From positions 21,382,927 through 21,446,926 of the forward strand of contig CM043796.1 in NCBI GenBank assembly GCA_023974075.1: 64,000 nucleotides of DNA, read 5' to 3'. This DNA is from Chaenocephalus aceratus. Its lineage: Eukaryota > Chordata > Actinopteri > Perciformes > Channichthyidae. Below, piece after piece: positions 49,818 to 60,223 of the stretch (its first letter is position 1; every line of letters starts with the position of its first letter). The translations under genes and the position numbers were made by a program. The notes below the pieces were generated by a model. It searched no databases. It saw only the letters and a list, made by a program, of their open reading frames with translations, and was not told where the DNA came from.

Positions 49818-49900
49818 ACCCATGCCGTTACCTAGCAACGCAATTCTGTTGAACTATTTATCAACAGAATTCCGTTGCTAGGTAACAGCATGGGTCATGC
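49818..49900. promoter_or_regulatory. Hairpin with two RFX X-box consensus sites
   Basis: Two arms of about 35 bp (33 positions complementary) are separated by a loop of about 8-10 bp. The left arm contains GTTACCTAGCAAC (49827-49839) and the right arm GTTGCTAGGTAAC (49874-49886). Both fit the RFX consensus RYYNYY-N1-3-RRNRAC, and RFX factors drive ciliary genes through promoter-proximal X-boxes. The site lies 316-375 bp before the ATG of the EF-hand/WD40 gene. Being fully palindromic, it may instead be the remnant of a small foldback element; binding is inferred. Confidence 0.55.
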
Positions 49901-50201
49901 ACTCCTTATTGAATGACATCAGAACATCCTGATGTCATCAAAATTATGACATCATCTTGGCTTTTATGCTGAGTTCCGAGGCTATGCAAGGTGAACTGCA
50001 TTTAGTCACTTGAGACTCGTGTTTTGGACGACATACATGCTTTTTTGAATATAGCCAGGTTAATATACTTTATAATACCAGGTGAAAATTAACATTATAG
50101 GCCTACAACAGATCCAGAGCTACACAATTTACTAATTTGAAAAAAACTCACCTACACTCATTACACATTTAAGTGTTTAATTGATTTCAATCGAAGTAGT
50201 A

Positions 50202-53200
50202 ATGGCAAGTTACGCAAATTCAGCAGAGGAGGACCTAGATGAGAATGCTACAATTGCTGAAGGAAATGCCTGCAGCAGAATGTTTTCAGCGCAAGAAATA
50301 CCTGAAATTGTTGCATTATTTGAGGAGGCAGATGCAGATGGTGGTGGAGGTTTGGATATGGAAGAATTTTGTGTTTTGTTTGAAAAGATGTACCCTTCTG
50401 TTAAGAAGGAGGAACTTACAGTCCTACATATGCAGATAGATACCAACTGTGACGGTACAGTTGACCTGGTAGAGCTTTTAGACTTCTTAATAGCTAAGGG
50501 CAATGCATCGGCAGCGTTGGACTTTAAAAGACCATTCCCTAAACCTGTTGAATGTATACCTGTCGGTCACTATAAAGAAATTGTTGGTTTGGTCTTCCGT
50601 CCCTTCGGGGACGTCAGACCTGATTTGAGTTTTAGAGAATTAGACGAAACCACCACTTACCAGAGAGGCCAATACATCTCTGTCAGCTCCGATGGTGTAC
50701 TCACCTTCTGGACGGACAGCTGTACAGATCCATTCACCATACCTCTATATGTGAAAGAAAATGCACTTCCTTTTTCACACCACAAGAAAATGTCTGTTCA
50801 TGACATGCAGTACATTCAAGAATTGAAACAGCTGGCTATCTCCACCTCTGACAGAGAGCTTTTATTTTATGACTGCTCTGAAATACCCTCGATTTTTGCA
50901 ATTAACCACTCTCTGATTCTAGAGGAAAGCATTGTCAACACCATTAACTACTGGTCAAATGGCACTAAAGCAATGTTTTCATTTGGTGATGTACGAGGGT
51001 TTTTGACTGTTTTCATCTCCTACAACGTAAAGAAAAATGGCCTCTTCAACCGTGACGCATTTGAAAAAATCTCTCTGCGTGATTATCCTACAGTATACAT
51101 TTCCAACCTTCTAAACAACCATTCAAAAGACTTTCTTTGTCTTAAAGTCTCAATTTTTAGTGACATATGCAGCCAGATCCAATACTTTCCGGTTCTTAAC
51201 TCATTTGCCATTTGTGGAAGTTTATCCAAGACAATGGTCCTGGCTGCCCTACCAACCCCACCCAGAACCACTTTTTCAAAATCAATCTTTAGGAGCAGTG
51301 GAGATGAGGGGTTTTTCACCTGTGTTGAATACTCTCCTTCTGCTGAGTTATTGTTGACTGGTGGTACAGATGGCTTACTACGGTTGTGGTTACCCCACAA
51401 AAGAGACACCTGCCAAAAGTCTTTGGTGGGACACGTCAGGCCCATTACAAACATTGTCGTAAACAGAATGGACCGAACTGTCATCACTTTATCTGATGAC
51501 AAAAATGTTCGTGTTTGGTCTTTGAAGAGATTGGAGTGTAAGCAAAGCATCGAGATTCAAGGCATGAGACCAGCTCGTATCTCCAGTATGTGTTACAACA
51601 TACTTAACAATGATTTAGTTCTGGCTAACACAGATCTAGTCAAATATTTTGGTAGGGGAACAGATGTTTTTAAAGAAACATTAACATCCCATGACAAGCC
51701 CCTGTGCAATGCTCTCTATCACAGCATTTACAAAAAGGTTGTCTCTGTTTGTCGAAAAGGTGAGGCTACACTTTGGGATGTCTTAACAGGAATGGCTGTC
51801 ATGCAGTTTCAGGTCACTCCATATGGGGGGCACACTGCCGTTGCATTTGATATACCACAGCGGAGACTAATCACAGTTTCCAAGGACGGGAAATTAAAAC
51901 TGTGGAACTTCATCACTGGAGTTTTGCTTGAAGAATTTCCTATTACCTTGCCAAGTGAGGTGACAGGTATTATCTGCATGGACGATAGTGTGTTTGTGTC
52001 GGGAAGGAACTCCAACAGAATTTTTGTCGTGGATTTGGAGGGTTATGACAACATATTTTTGGAACACGATTATTCAGATGACATTTGCTCAATGGATGTG
52101 CACGACAAAACACTTCTTGCGGCCTCTTGCAATGGAAATATTGTAATGTGGGATGTTGAATCTAGGGAGGTTCTCTACTGGCTGAATGGCAGTCAGAGCC
52201 CTCGAACTTACATTACAAGAATAACAAGCAGGACAGGGTGTTTGCCTGATGGGAAGACACACAAAGAAGAAACTGGAAGGAAAAACACTGATGTGAACAC
52301 TGGTCCTATTGTTTTATGTTTAAAGACAAGGAAGGTCAATGTGCACACAGCCACACTGCTGACTTCTGCCGATGGCTTTATAAGTGCCTGGTCGATAAAA
52401 AGCAAGGGAGGTTTGTTAGGGAAGTTCAGGGCAGTGAATGATGAAGATGCAATCATTACCACGATGTCCACTGATGTCAATGAAAAAATATTGCTGACTG
52501 GGGATAGTACCGGCAGGATTTGTCAATGGGACATTCAGAGATTTGGATTTAAAGATAAGGCAAACACAGGGCCATTCGAAGACATAAGAGGGTGGCGCGT
52601 GTCATTGTGTCCACCTCCTCTTTTGGGCACCTGGAAATCTCACCTCTCAGGGGTGGTGAGTGTTCAGTTTGATTCTGATTGTCAAAAGATTATTACTGCA
52701 GGGTTGGACTGCAATATCCAGCTGTGGAAAAACACAGGTGACCACATTGGATTATTTGGGAAAGATGAATGGGATGCTGATGCAAAGAAAACTACACAGA
52801 AGGAAAGAAGACCAGTGTCAGCAGGGAAGGGAAAACAGATACCATTTAAGTATTTCAGGCCAGAAAGGGAAGTGAGGAAAAAACTGGAAGATTACCTCGA
52901 CAACATAGAGAATGAACCTTCTTTCGTACCCCGGGATGATCTAACTGATAAAGAGATGGGCCGTATCTTTAGACGGTTAATGAAAATACAACCAAGTATT
53001 GACACAATAAATGAGAGATTCAAACAACAACAGTCCATACGCTCTGCCAAGCAATGTGCTAGTGTGGTCCAGCAGGAGGCAGAACAAGCTTCTAAAGTGC
53101 AGCTCATGAATAGTAAAAGTTCATTCGGGCCACACCCGCCTCAGAGCCCGCTCATCAGTGGCGAGACAGCAGACCCTGATTTGAAACAGCCTGGATCTAA

Positions 53201-53735
53201 ATATGGCCGTGTGATCAAGCATCAGAATGAAGACCCTTTACAAGGCAGGGTCCCAACACCTTGTCCACCTGACATCGTGCCAAGCCAGCAGCGGTCTGAG
53301 CTAACAACAAAGCATTCACTCTTGCCAACCATCCCGAAAGGTGTTCAGCGCACACATAATCAGACCCAGTTCAGGCCACACCCGCCTCAGAGCCCGCTCA
53401 TCAGAGACAAGACAGCAGACCCTGATTTGAAACAGCCTGGATCTAAATATGGCCGTGTGATCAAGCATCAGAATAAAGACCCTTTAAAAGGCAGGGTCCT
53501 CCTAACACCTTGTCCACCTGACATCGTGCCAACAACAAAGCATTTACTCTTGCCAACCATCCCGAAAGGTGTTCAGCGAACACATAATCAGACCCAGTTC
53601 AGGCCACACCCGCCTCAGAGCCCGCTCCTCAGAGGTGGCAGCAACTTAAAAACAAGCTATTCCCAGACACCTCGATTACGTTTACCTCCACTCACTGAGA
53701 AAGTACAGCTTACCACACGTAGCCGGCTGCAATAA
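50202..53735 (+). CDS. EF-hand/WD40 protein, intronless, nested in cntfr intron
   Basis: An open frame of 1177 codons without an intron. The frame is open back to a TTG at 50181, but the first ATG is at 50202 (G at -3, G at +4; MASYANSAEED). Two canonical EF-hand loops lie at residues 44-55 (D-A-D-G-G-G...E) and 80-91 (D-T-N-C-D-G...E), with all Ca2+-ligand positions filled. From about residue 110 to 860 comes a long beta-propeller region with WD-type strands such as LLTGGTDGLLRLW, VITLSDDKNVRVW, LITVSKDGKLKLW, LLTGDSTGRICQW and IITAGLDCNIQLW, probably two propellers. After a charged helical linker (about 885-965) the C terminus is a Pro-rich tandem repeat. EF-hands before WD40 repeats place it in the WDR49/WDR64/EFCAB8 group, which is largely testis or axoneme associated. 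Those genes are normally multi-exon, so an intact retrogene is the likely origin. Confidence 0.9.
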   Translation: MASYANSAEEDLDENATIAEGNACSRMFSAQEIPEIVALFEEADADGGGGLDMEEFCVLFEKMYPSVKKEELTVLHMQIDTNCDGTVDLVELLDFLIAKGNASAALDFKRPFPKPVECIPVGHYKEIVGLVFRPFGDVRPDLSFRELDETTTYQRGQYISVSSDGVLTFWTDSCTDPFTIPLYVKENALPFSHHKKMSVHDMQYIQELKQLAISTSDRELLFYDCSEIPSIFAINHSLILEESIVNTINYWSNGTKAMFSFGDVRGFLTVFISYNVKKNGLFNRDAFEKISLRDYPTVYISNLLNNHSKDFLCLKVSIFSDICSQIQYFPVLNSFAICGSLSKTMVLAALPTPPRTTFSKSIFRSSGDEGFFTCVEYSPSAELLLTGGTDGLLRLWLPHKRDTCQKSLVGHVRPITNIVVNRMDRTVITLSDDKNVRVWSLKRLECKQSIEIQGMRPARISSMCYNILNNDLVLANTDLVKYFGRGTDVFKETLTSHDKPLCNALYHSIYKKVVSVCRKGEATLWDVLTGMAVMQFQVTPYGGHTAVAFDIPQRRLITVSKDGKLKLWNFITGVLLEEFPITLPSEVTGIICMDDSVFVSGRNSNRIFVVDLEGYDNIFLEHDYSDDICSMDVHDKTLLAASCNGNIVMWDVESREVLYWLNGSQSPRTYITRITSRTGCLPDGKTHKEETGRKNTDVNTGPIVLCLKTRKVNVHTATLLTSADGFISAWSIKSKGGLLGKFRAVNDEDAIITTMSTDVNEKILLTGDSTGRICQWDIQRFGFKDKANTGPFEDIRGWRVSLCPPPLLGTWKSHLSGVVSVQFDSDCQKIITAGLDCNIQLWKNTGDHIGLFGKDEWDADAKKTTQKERRPVSAGKGKQIPFKYFRPEREVRKKLEDYLDNIENEPSFVPRDDLTDKEMGRIFRRLMKIQPSIDTINERFKQQQSIRSAKQCASVVQQEAEQASKVQLMNSKSSFGPHPPQSPLISGETADPDLKQPGSKYGRVIKHQNEDPLQGRVPTPCPPDIVPSQQRSELTTKHSLLPTIPKGVQRTHNQTQFRPHPPQSPLIRDKTADPDLKQPGSKYGRVIKHQNKDPLKGRVLLTPCPPDIVPTTKHLLLPTIPKGVQRTHNQTQFRPHPPQSPLLRGGSNLKTSYSQTPRLRLPPLTEKVQLTTRSRLQ
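53122..53640 (+). repeat. Coding tandem repeat, 82/76-residue units
   Basis: Inside the 3' end of the nested gene the segment HPPQSPLI...ADPDLKQPGSKYGRVIKHQN and then LLPTIPKGVQRTHNQTQF occurs twice in full, plus a third partial start. Unit starts are 246 bp and then 228 bp apart, multiples of three that keep the frame; the shorter unit lacks a few codons around the SQQRSE segment. Near-identity between units means a recent duplication. Confidence 0.93.
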
Positions 53736-54185
53736 TGCTACAAACACCATTTCCAATTCCAATCTCATCTCAGCTTTGATTGTCATTTTGGGTTTTCTCC
53801 GGTTACTCCGGTTTTGTCCCGCATTCTAGTAAATAGAAAAAAAAAAACTTTTAATGACCTTCTGCAGATTACAATACAACATTTATGTAGCAGTGCACAC
53901 AGTGAAGGTGAACACACTTTACCTTTTTTTCAGAATATGCTCCACTAACAAACATGGAGTTGTAAAAGCTCTTAATACCAAGAGCTCTGGATCTTTTAAA
54001 TAGGGCCCGGTATTTATAAACTTGGCAAACAATAATCTTATGAATGATTAAATAATTTCTGAAATAATACAATAATAACCAAATTATGAAATAAATATTA
54101 TGAAATGTATACCTACATGAATAAATAAATAAAAGCTGTTAATCAAACAGACATTTATGTTGATCTACATTTATTATTTTATGTT
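53736..54185 (+). other. 3' flank of nested gene with A11 tract
   Basis: A run of 11 A lies at 53837-53847, about 100 bp after the stop. It could be the decayed tail of the retrotransposed mRNA. No AATAAA precedes it closely; the first clear AATAAA motifs are near 54089 and 54120. I could not find a convincing direct repeat bracketing the gene. Confidence 0.4.
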
Positions 54186-54189
54186 TCTG

Positions 54190-54535
54190 TAAATGACTCT
54201 GATGTATTATCACTCGCGAGAGACGAGCCAATGCCACGTCATCAGAGGACTACGGAGGAAGGCCCGCCCCGTCTACGCCAGCCAATCGATGAAGACTATA
54301 TACTGTACAAGTGTGAACGTATATAACCAGATGTTTAATATAGAAACAGCCGTTTTTATTCTACAGATTTGAGAAACAGCTGCGCCAAGTGGACTGTCTA
54401 TCACTGAAGTAGAAAAGACCTCGGCCGAGAACTTCTGCAAACTTATTATATCACTTTATTAATAAATGCTGTTTACTTGACGAGAAGCTTCCTGAATTAT
54501 GTTCAGCTACTCTACCTCAAAGTAGTTACACGCAA
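54190..54535 (+). mobile_element. LTR-like segment, possible solo LTR
   Basis: The segment TGATGTATTATCACTCGCGA... runs through TATATAACC (TATA-like, 54320), then a transcribed-looking part with AATAAATGC at 54461, ending near ACGCAACA. Order and spacing (TATA, then AATAAA about 140 bp later, then CA end) are LTR-like. No target duplication is convincing and no internal gene or partner LTR is seen. Confidence 0.4.
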
Positions 54536-55586
<1,051 letters not shown>

Positions 55587-56395
55587 CATACTGTGGGTAG
55601 CTACAAAGTGAACCCTCAAGGAAGCTCCAGACTCATCAAATGATAACTTAAAGCTTTCTTGTGTCAAGATGATCATAGGATAACTGATCTTTAATTGTAA
55701 AGGCTTCTACAGTTAAAGCCTTTCTTGTATGGATTTTCTTTCTTTTTTGGTCAACTCTGACATGAGCCCACCTAAGCATATTAAGTACTACATTATTCAT
55801 TCATTGTGAAGAAAATGAATATAGTGTAACCTAATTTCAAAGGGGGAATATAGCTGCAGTGGCTTTTCATTATCACCATTAAGTCATCTGTCACTTTCAT
55901 CCTTTGAATTTACTGGATATGAAATGCTCATATTCAGGTTTAATGTGTGGCTTCTCTGTGGAGGTTAAAGGGGAACAAGGTGTTTTAGGATTAGACAGGA
56001 AATAGAGACTTCATTCAATAAAAGTGAAGATTTGAATAACAGCTGGTTAAAAATATGTTGTTAATTAATAAATAATACCCTGGTTCTAGTAAAAGTATGC
56101 CTCACTTTTACTTATATATGAGATTACCAAATGAGTGGTCAGGACTTATATTAGATGGATTGATGATTGGGCTATCTGGGTACAGGCCAAGGGGCCCCAA
56201 GATCCAGCCCTGCCCATTATCCACCTTAATAATGTCAGTGAAAGAGACATGTATGAAACAGAAGTCACTTCAAAATGACCACAAAGAAACATGAAACAGC
56301 TGCAAACTAATCTTGTCTTAGTGTTATTGCATGATGTTAAAATTGGTTTGCCATGCATTTAGTGATGGATTGTAAACATTTGAAATGTAACATTT
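55587..56395. other. Intron-like unique sequence
   Basis: No gene or delimited repeat recognised. Confidence 0.5.
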
Positions 56396-56564
56396 CAGTG
56401 TTTCTCAGTTACACGGTTGTTGTTTTAATAAATCTGACACTGATAGTGCAGCGCTGTACTGTACCTCTTTTTGCATTTTGTCCCTAACAAATCGTTTTGG
56501 CGCTGATCAGGGGGTACTTGGCTGACAAGTGGGTACATTATTGAAAAAAGTTTGAGAACCACTG
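56396..56564. mobile_element. Short hAT-like MITE
   Basis: The ends CAGTGTTTCTCA (left) and CAGTGGTTCTCAAACTTTTT (right, other strand) form TIRs of a very common fish hAT MITE type, with GGGGGTACTTGGCTGACAAG near the right end. No target duplication is evident; the right border coincides with the left target duplication of the next element. Confidence 0.65.
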
Positions 56565-57157
56565 GTCTATGGTAGTGTTGTCACGATACCAACATTTTGG
56601 TTCCGATACCGAGTCAAGAATTGCGATTCCGATAAGTTTTCGATACTTTTCTTAAAAAAAGGGAAACAGTCTTAAATGTAATTATTGTGCTTTATTTCAC
56701 ACCAGAACCATAACACAAACTTTTAAACAATGAGAACAATAAATTAAATAAATGACTAGAATTTGTATTAAATACAATTAAGCATCATCTATAAACAACT
56801 TTTTTGTTTTTCGCTTCTGGCGTCTTTTTTGTCAACAAGCCGAGGCGCAGCGGCAGTTGCAGCCATGCTTCTCGTTTTCTCACATGCTCTGGCAGCTAGC
56901 GCGTGCACGAGAGAGGGGAGGGACTTAGAGCGTGCTTGAGAGGGGCGGAACTGCAGGCACGGCTGCAGTGCAGGGAGTGGAAGCAGAGCGCTGAACACAC
57001 ACGGCTCTTATTAAAACGGCGCTTTCTCACCGGAGTACTTTCCCCCGTCATTCTTAAAGTACCGATACTAATGAAACGGAGGAATCGTAACGTTTTTAAC
57101 GGCAGGGTATCGCGGTACCTTTCAAGTATCGGTACACCGTGCAACACTAGTCTATGG
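56565..57157. mobile_element. hAT MITE (577 bp)
   Basis: The element is 56573-57149, flanked by an exact 8-bp duplication GTCTATGG (56565-56572 and 57150-57157). TIRs TAGTGTTGTCACGAT and, from the right, TAGTGTTGCACGGTG. CGATACC/GGTATCG motifs fill both ends. No transposase is present. It inserted immediately at the right edge of the short MITE. Confidence 0.94.
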
Positions 57158-57539
57158 TGTCAACCACAGACCTTATTTCGAGCTATTTTCCAAAATCCTA
57201 TGGAGAAATTGTATTGCTTTTTTGTCGAAGGAACCCATGCGCAGCTTACTTCCGGGTTTTAGGACGCGTCACTGTGGCACTCTATTAGACCCATATTGAG
57301 CAGAACATATTAAGACCAAAACTCATGTACAACAACTTCCTTACTTGCAATAAATAAGCACTAATTAGAGGGTTGAGGAAAAACTCTCAACTAATGGCCT
57401 ATTACTTCTAGAACATGGTCATGTAGAATAAGGCATTAATAAGTGTTTTATAATGACTAATAAAGAGCCAATATACTGCTAATATGCATGTTAATTAACA
57501 ACTAGTTGATGGTTAATTTGTGTACCTTAATATAAAGTG
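57158..57539. other. Intron-like unique sequence
   Basis: No gene or repeat recognised. Confidence 0.5.
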
Positions 57540-57775
57540 TTACCAGAAACACAAAGCAACAACGAAGAGACATCAGATGACTCCAAAGAAGAAACAAAGC
57601 AACTTCAAAGAGACACAAAATAACTTAAAAGAAATATGAAATGAACACAAAGAGACACAAAACAACTACAAAGAGACAAGAAATTAACACAAATAGACAC
57701 AAAACAACTACAAAGAGACATGAAATGAACACAAATAGACACAAAGCACTTACAAAATGACACACAATAGTGCAT
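57540..57775. repeat. Minisatellite, ~42-bp unit
   Basis: Units of the type CAACTACAAAGAGACA plus a GAAATTAACACAAATAGACA-like half repeat about three times in good copies (57600-57745), with decayed copies to the left. The period is a multiple of three, producing a spurious Cys/Val/Ser repeat frame on the minus strand. Confidence 0.8.
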
Positions 57776-57799
57776 GAGCGGACATTGCCGGCAAGGTAT

Positions 57800-57932
57800 G
57801 ACTCCCCCCATATAGTCTGTAGTTTCGAGATCTCTTTTTCTGCAGGTCTCCCTTGAAAAAGAGATCATTGATCTCAATGGGATTTTACCTGGATAAATAA
57901 AGGTTTTGAATTGAATTGAATTGAATTGAGAT
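57800..57932 (+). mobile_element. LINE-like 3' end, copy 2
   Basis: It reads GGTCTCCCTTGAAAAAGAGA, then a TCAATGGGATTTTACCTGG segment, and AAATAAAGG, with a (TTGAA)n tail. It is homologous to 11091-11185 in the opposite orientation. The microsatellite tail and conserved 3' sequence are typical of fish LINE 3' ends. Confidence 0.7.
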
Positions 57933-58459
57933 ATGATCACATGCTGTAGTATGACTGTAATCTATAATTTATTTTTGAAAGAAAGACAACCTGATACAAA
58001 ATGGCCAAATTTGAATCTAGGATATTCAGCTTCTAGTCATTAAATTATGTGTGTGGGTGATTCTGTGCAATCATTTTGTTTCGAGGTTCAATTAGGAAGC
58101 TAATTCAGTCATCAAATGGCTGTGCTATACCTCTGCCGTATAGGGATGGGTATCGTTAAAGTTTTAACGGTACTACTATTTTTATCGACACCACTTATCG
58201 ATACGGTCCTTTAACGGTACTCTTATCGGTTATTTTAGATTTTAGAATAAATAATATTTCACATCAAAAGAAACAACCGTGTTTTAACAAATCGTAGTAA
58301 GTAATCTGATGACAGAATAGCTAAAACTTTAACAAAATAAATAACTCAGTTACGTCTAATCATTAACCCATGTTTGTATAATTGAGTTAACTCTGTGTGT
58401 TGCTGCTAGCATACATAACACCTGACATGGAAATGTTACTCGTGGATGGGGATACAGAA

Positions 58460-58525
58460 GACAGTCGAACCCGGTGCATTTCTCCGTCTGAATGTGGTGC
58501 ACATTTGCTAAATGCTTAGACAAAT
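58460..58525 (-). pseudogene. Second half of split BED finger
   Basis: The minus frame reads NTSNLSKHLANVHHIQTEKC, the His-pair half of the BED domain of the outer hAT transposase. Its first half (VWLNFTRL...CQKCNKSLACKG) is at about 60785-60885, on the far side of the inner hAT insertion. Confidence 0.75.
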
Positions 58526-59483
58526 TGCTCGTGTTACTACTAGGGCTGTGCATCTTCACTGGTCTCACGATTAGATTCGATTACGATTATCCTGTCAACG
58601 ATTCGGTTCGATATCACGGTGCATCACGATTCATACCAATGCGTTGCATCCTCAATTTTCTATATTACTGCACATGGCTTATTTTTCATCAATGCATACA
58701 TGCAGTAAATACATATGAACTCTCTTTTTATTATTTAGAAAGTGCTTCAGAAATCAATAACATAAATGTCTTGACATTAATTTATAAACCAAAATAAATG
58801 AATTGTATAGGTCTAGCCTCCGTGTGTGAAGTGGTTCCATCCTCAAAAACAAAAAGCTAATGCTCCTGCAGTCTAGCTGCAGCTTCTAGCAACGGTCTTC
58901 TGTTAAAAAAAGGACACTGAATGTCCTGAATGTGGCATCACACACAGGACTTGAGTCTGAACACAGCAGACAACAGGAGTATTTACAACAGCATATAACA
59001 ACTAAAATACTGCATGTGGGTGCACACTTACATTCTCTGTATCACTGTTACATAAATCCCATGAATGTATGAGATTAAGTTAGCTTCATTATATCTCAGT
59101 GATTAAGTGAATAATAAAGTTTCTATCGGCATGTCACTCATTATTTTCAGGGAGGGGGCGGGGCTTAGAGGAACAGAGGAGACGGTGATCGCGGAAGCTT
59201 TTTTCCTCCTGCCTTCACAAACTTCACACATCGTCTGAAAATTGCTAGAGGACATTCATACTCTGCAATCCAAGATTTAATTAAATCCACCCAAAACCTG
59301 ACATGATTGTAACGTGATTATTTTTGAAAAACATAAATCCCTGTGCAGGCCCGGTTCTACGGGGGTGCATAAGGGTGCATTGCACTCTCAGTTGAGTCGT
59401 TATGCACCCTCATTTAAAAATGAAAAGTAAAAAAAATTAAAAGTGAAAAAAATTACATTTTGCCTACTATTACTAACAATAGT

Positions 59484-59487
<4 letters not shown>

Positions 59488-59516
<29 letters not shown>

Positions 59517-59554
59517 AAGAAGAAGAAGAAGAAGAAGAAGAAGAAGAAGAAGAA
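59488..59554. repeat. (GAA)n microsatellite
   Basis: About 22 AGA/GAA triplets inside the inner hAT element. The Leu-run frame on the minus strand is an artefact of it. Confidence 0.97.
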
Positions 59555-60010
59555 AGTTGAAATAAAATAAATTGTAATTGTGGTTGAATAGCATTGTCTG
59601 CTGCATTTATTTGATCAATTTAAATGGTAAGTAACGTTATTATGTCAGGTGCACGTGACCTGTGCCGCTGCACATTCATCATCTGCAAGGTGCTGACACA
59701 GCAGTCAATGATGGATCAGAAAATGGTTAAAACAACCAGCCCTTATCGCCAGCAGTAACACTGCATCTACTGCAGGTAATAACAGTTCAGATCATGGGGA
59801 CATTACGTTACTGTCGTGGACACTAACGTCCTCCTGCCCGACTCGCCGGCTTTGCCCGCCTCACCCACAGAGGCGGAGCAGCCACAGCCGTCTTCGTTAC
59901 CCCAAACACCGCCACCCCTCGGCGGCCCGCAAGTGCCAGAGGACCTCTGCAAAACAGAGCCTGCCCAGGTATATTTTTAAAAAAAGTACCCAACTCGCCT
60001 GTACAGTGGG

Positions 60011-60223
60011 GTGAGGCGCTCATTTTGCAGCTCATGGTTTCAAAACAGAGATTGGCTGGAATATTCATGTAAAAAAGATGCCATCTTCTGCTATGCATGT
60101 AGACATTTCAGTTCAAGTAAGTCAGATGCCTTCACCACAACTGGCTACAACAACTGGCGCCATGCTCTTATAGGCTACGTGATAAGGGACTGGGAAGGCA
60201 TGAATCAAGCAAAGAGCACATAG
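60011..60223 (+). pseudogene. TTF-type zinc-finger remnant of hAT transposase
   Basis: The frame reads SSWFQNRDWLEYSCKKDAIF, then CYACRHFSSS, then GYNNWRHA: the TTF-type zinc-finger start of ZMYM1/DUF4371-type hAT transposases. The frame ends soon after, and the DUF4371 and dimerisation regions are missing. This transposase clade differs from the BED-type remnants elsewhere in the window. Confidence 0.85.

Noticed and set aside
50181..50201. Starting the EF-hand/WD40 protein seven codons earlier
   Set aside because: The first codon there is TTG, which is not a normal start in vertebrates. The first ATG, in a good context, is at 50202.
51083..51550. Minus-strand open frames under the nested gene
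   Set aside because: They are shadows of the real plus-strand coding sequence.
57605..57940. Minus-strand frame with a 14-residue Cys/Val/Ser repeat
   Set aside because: It is produced by a 42-bp minisatellite whose period is a multiple of three, and it continues into a LINE tail.
59400..59606. Poly-Leu membrane-like frame
   Set aside because: It is the minus-strand reading of a (GAA)n microsatellite.
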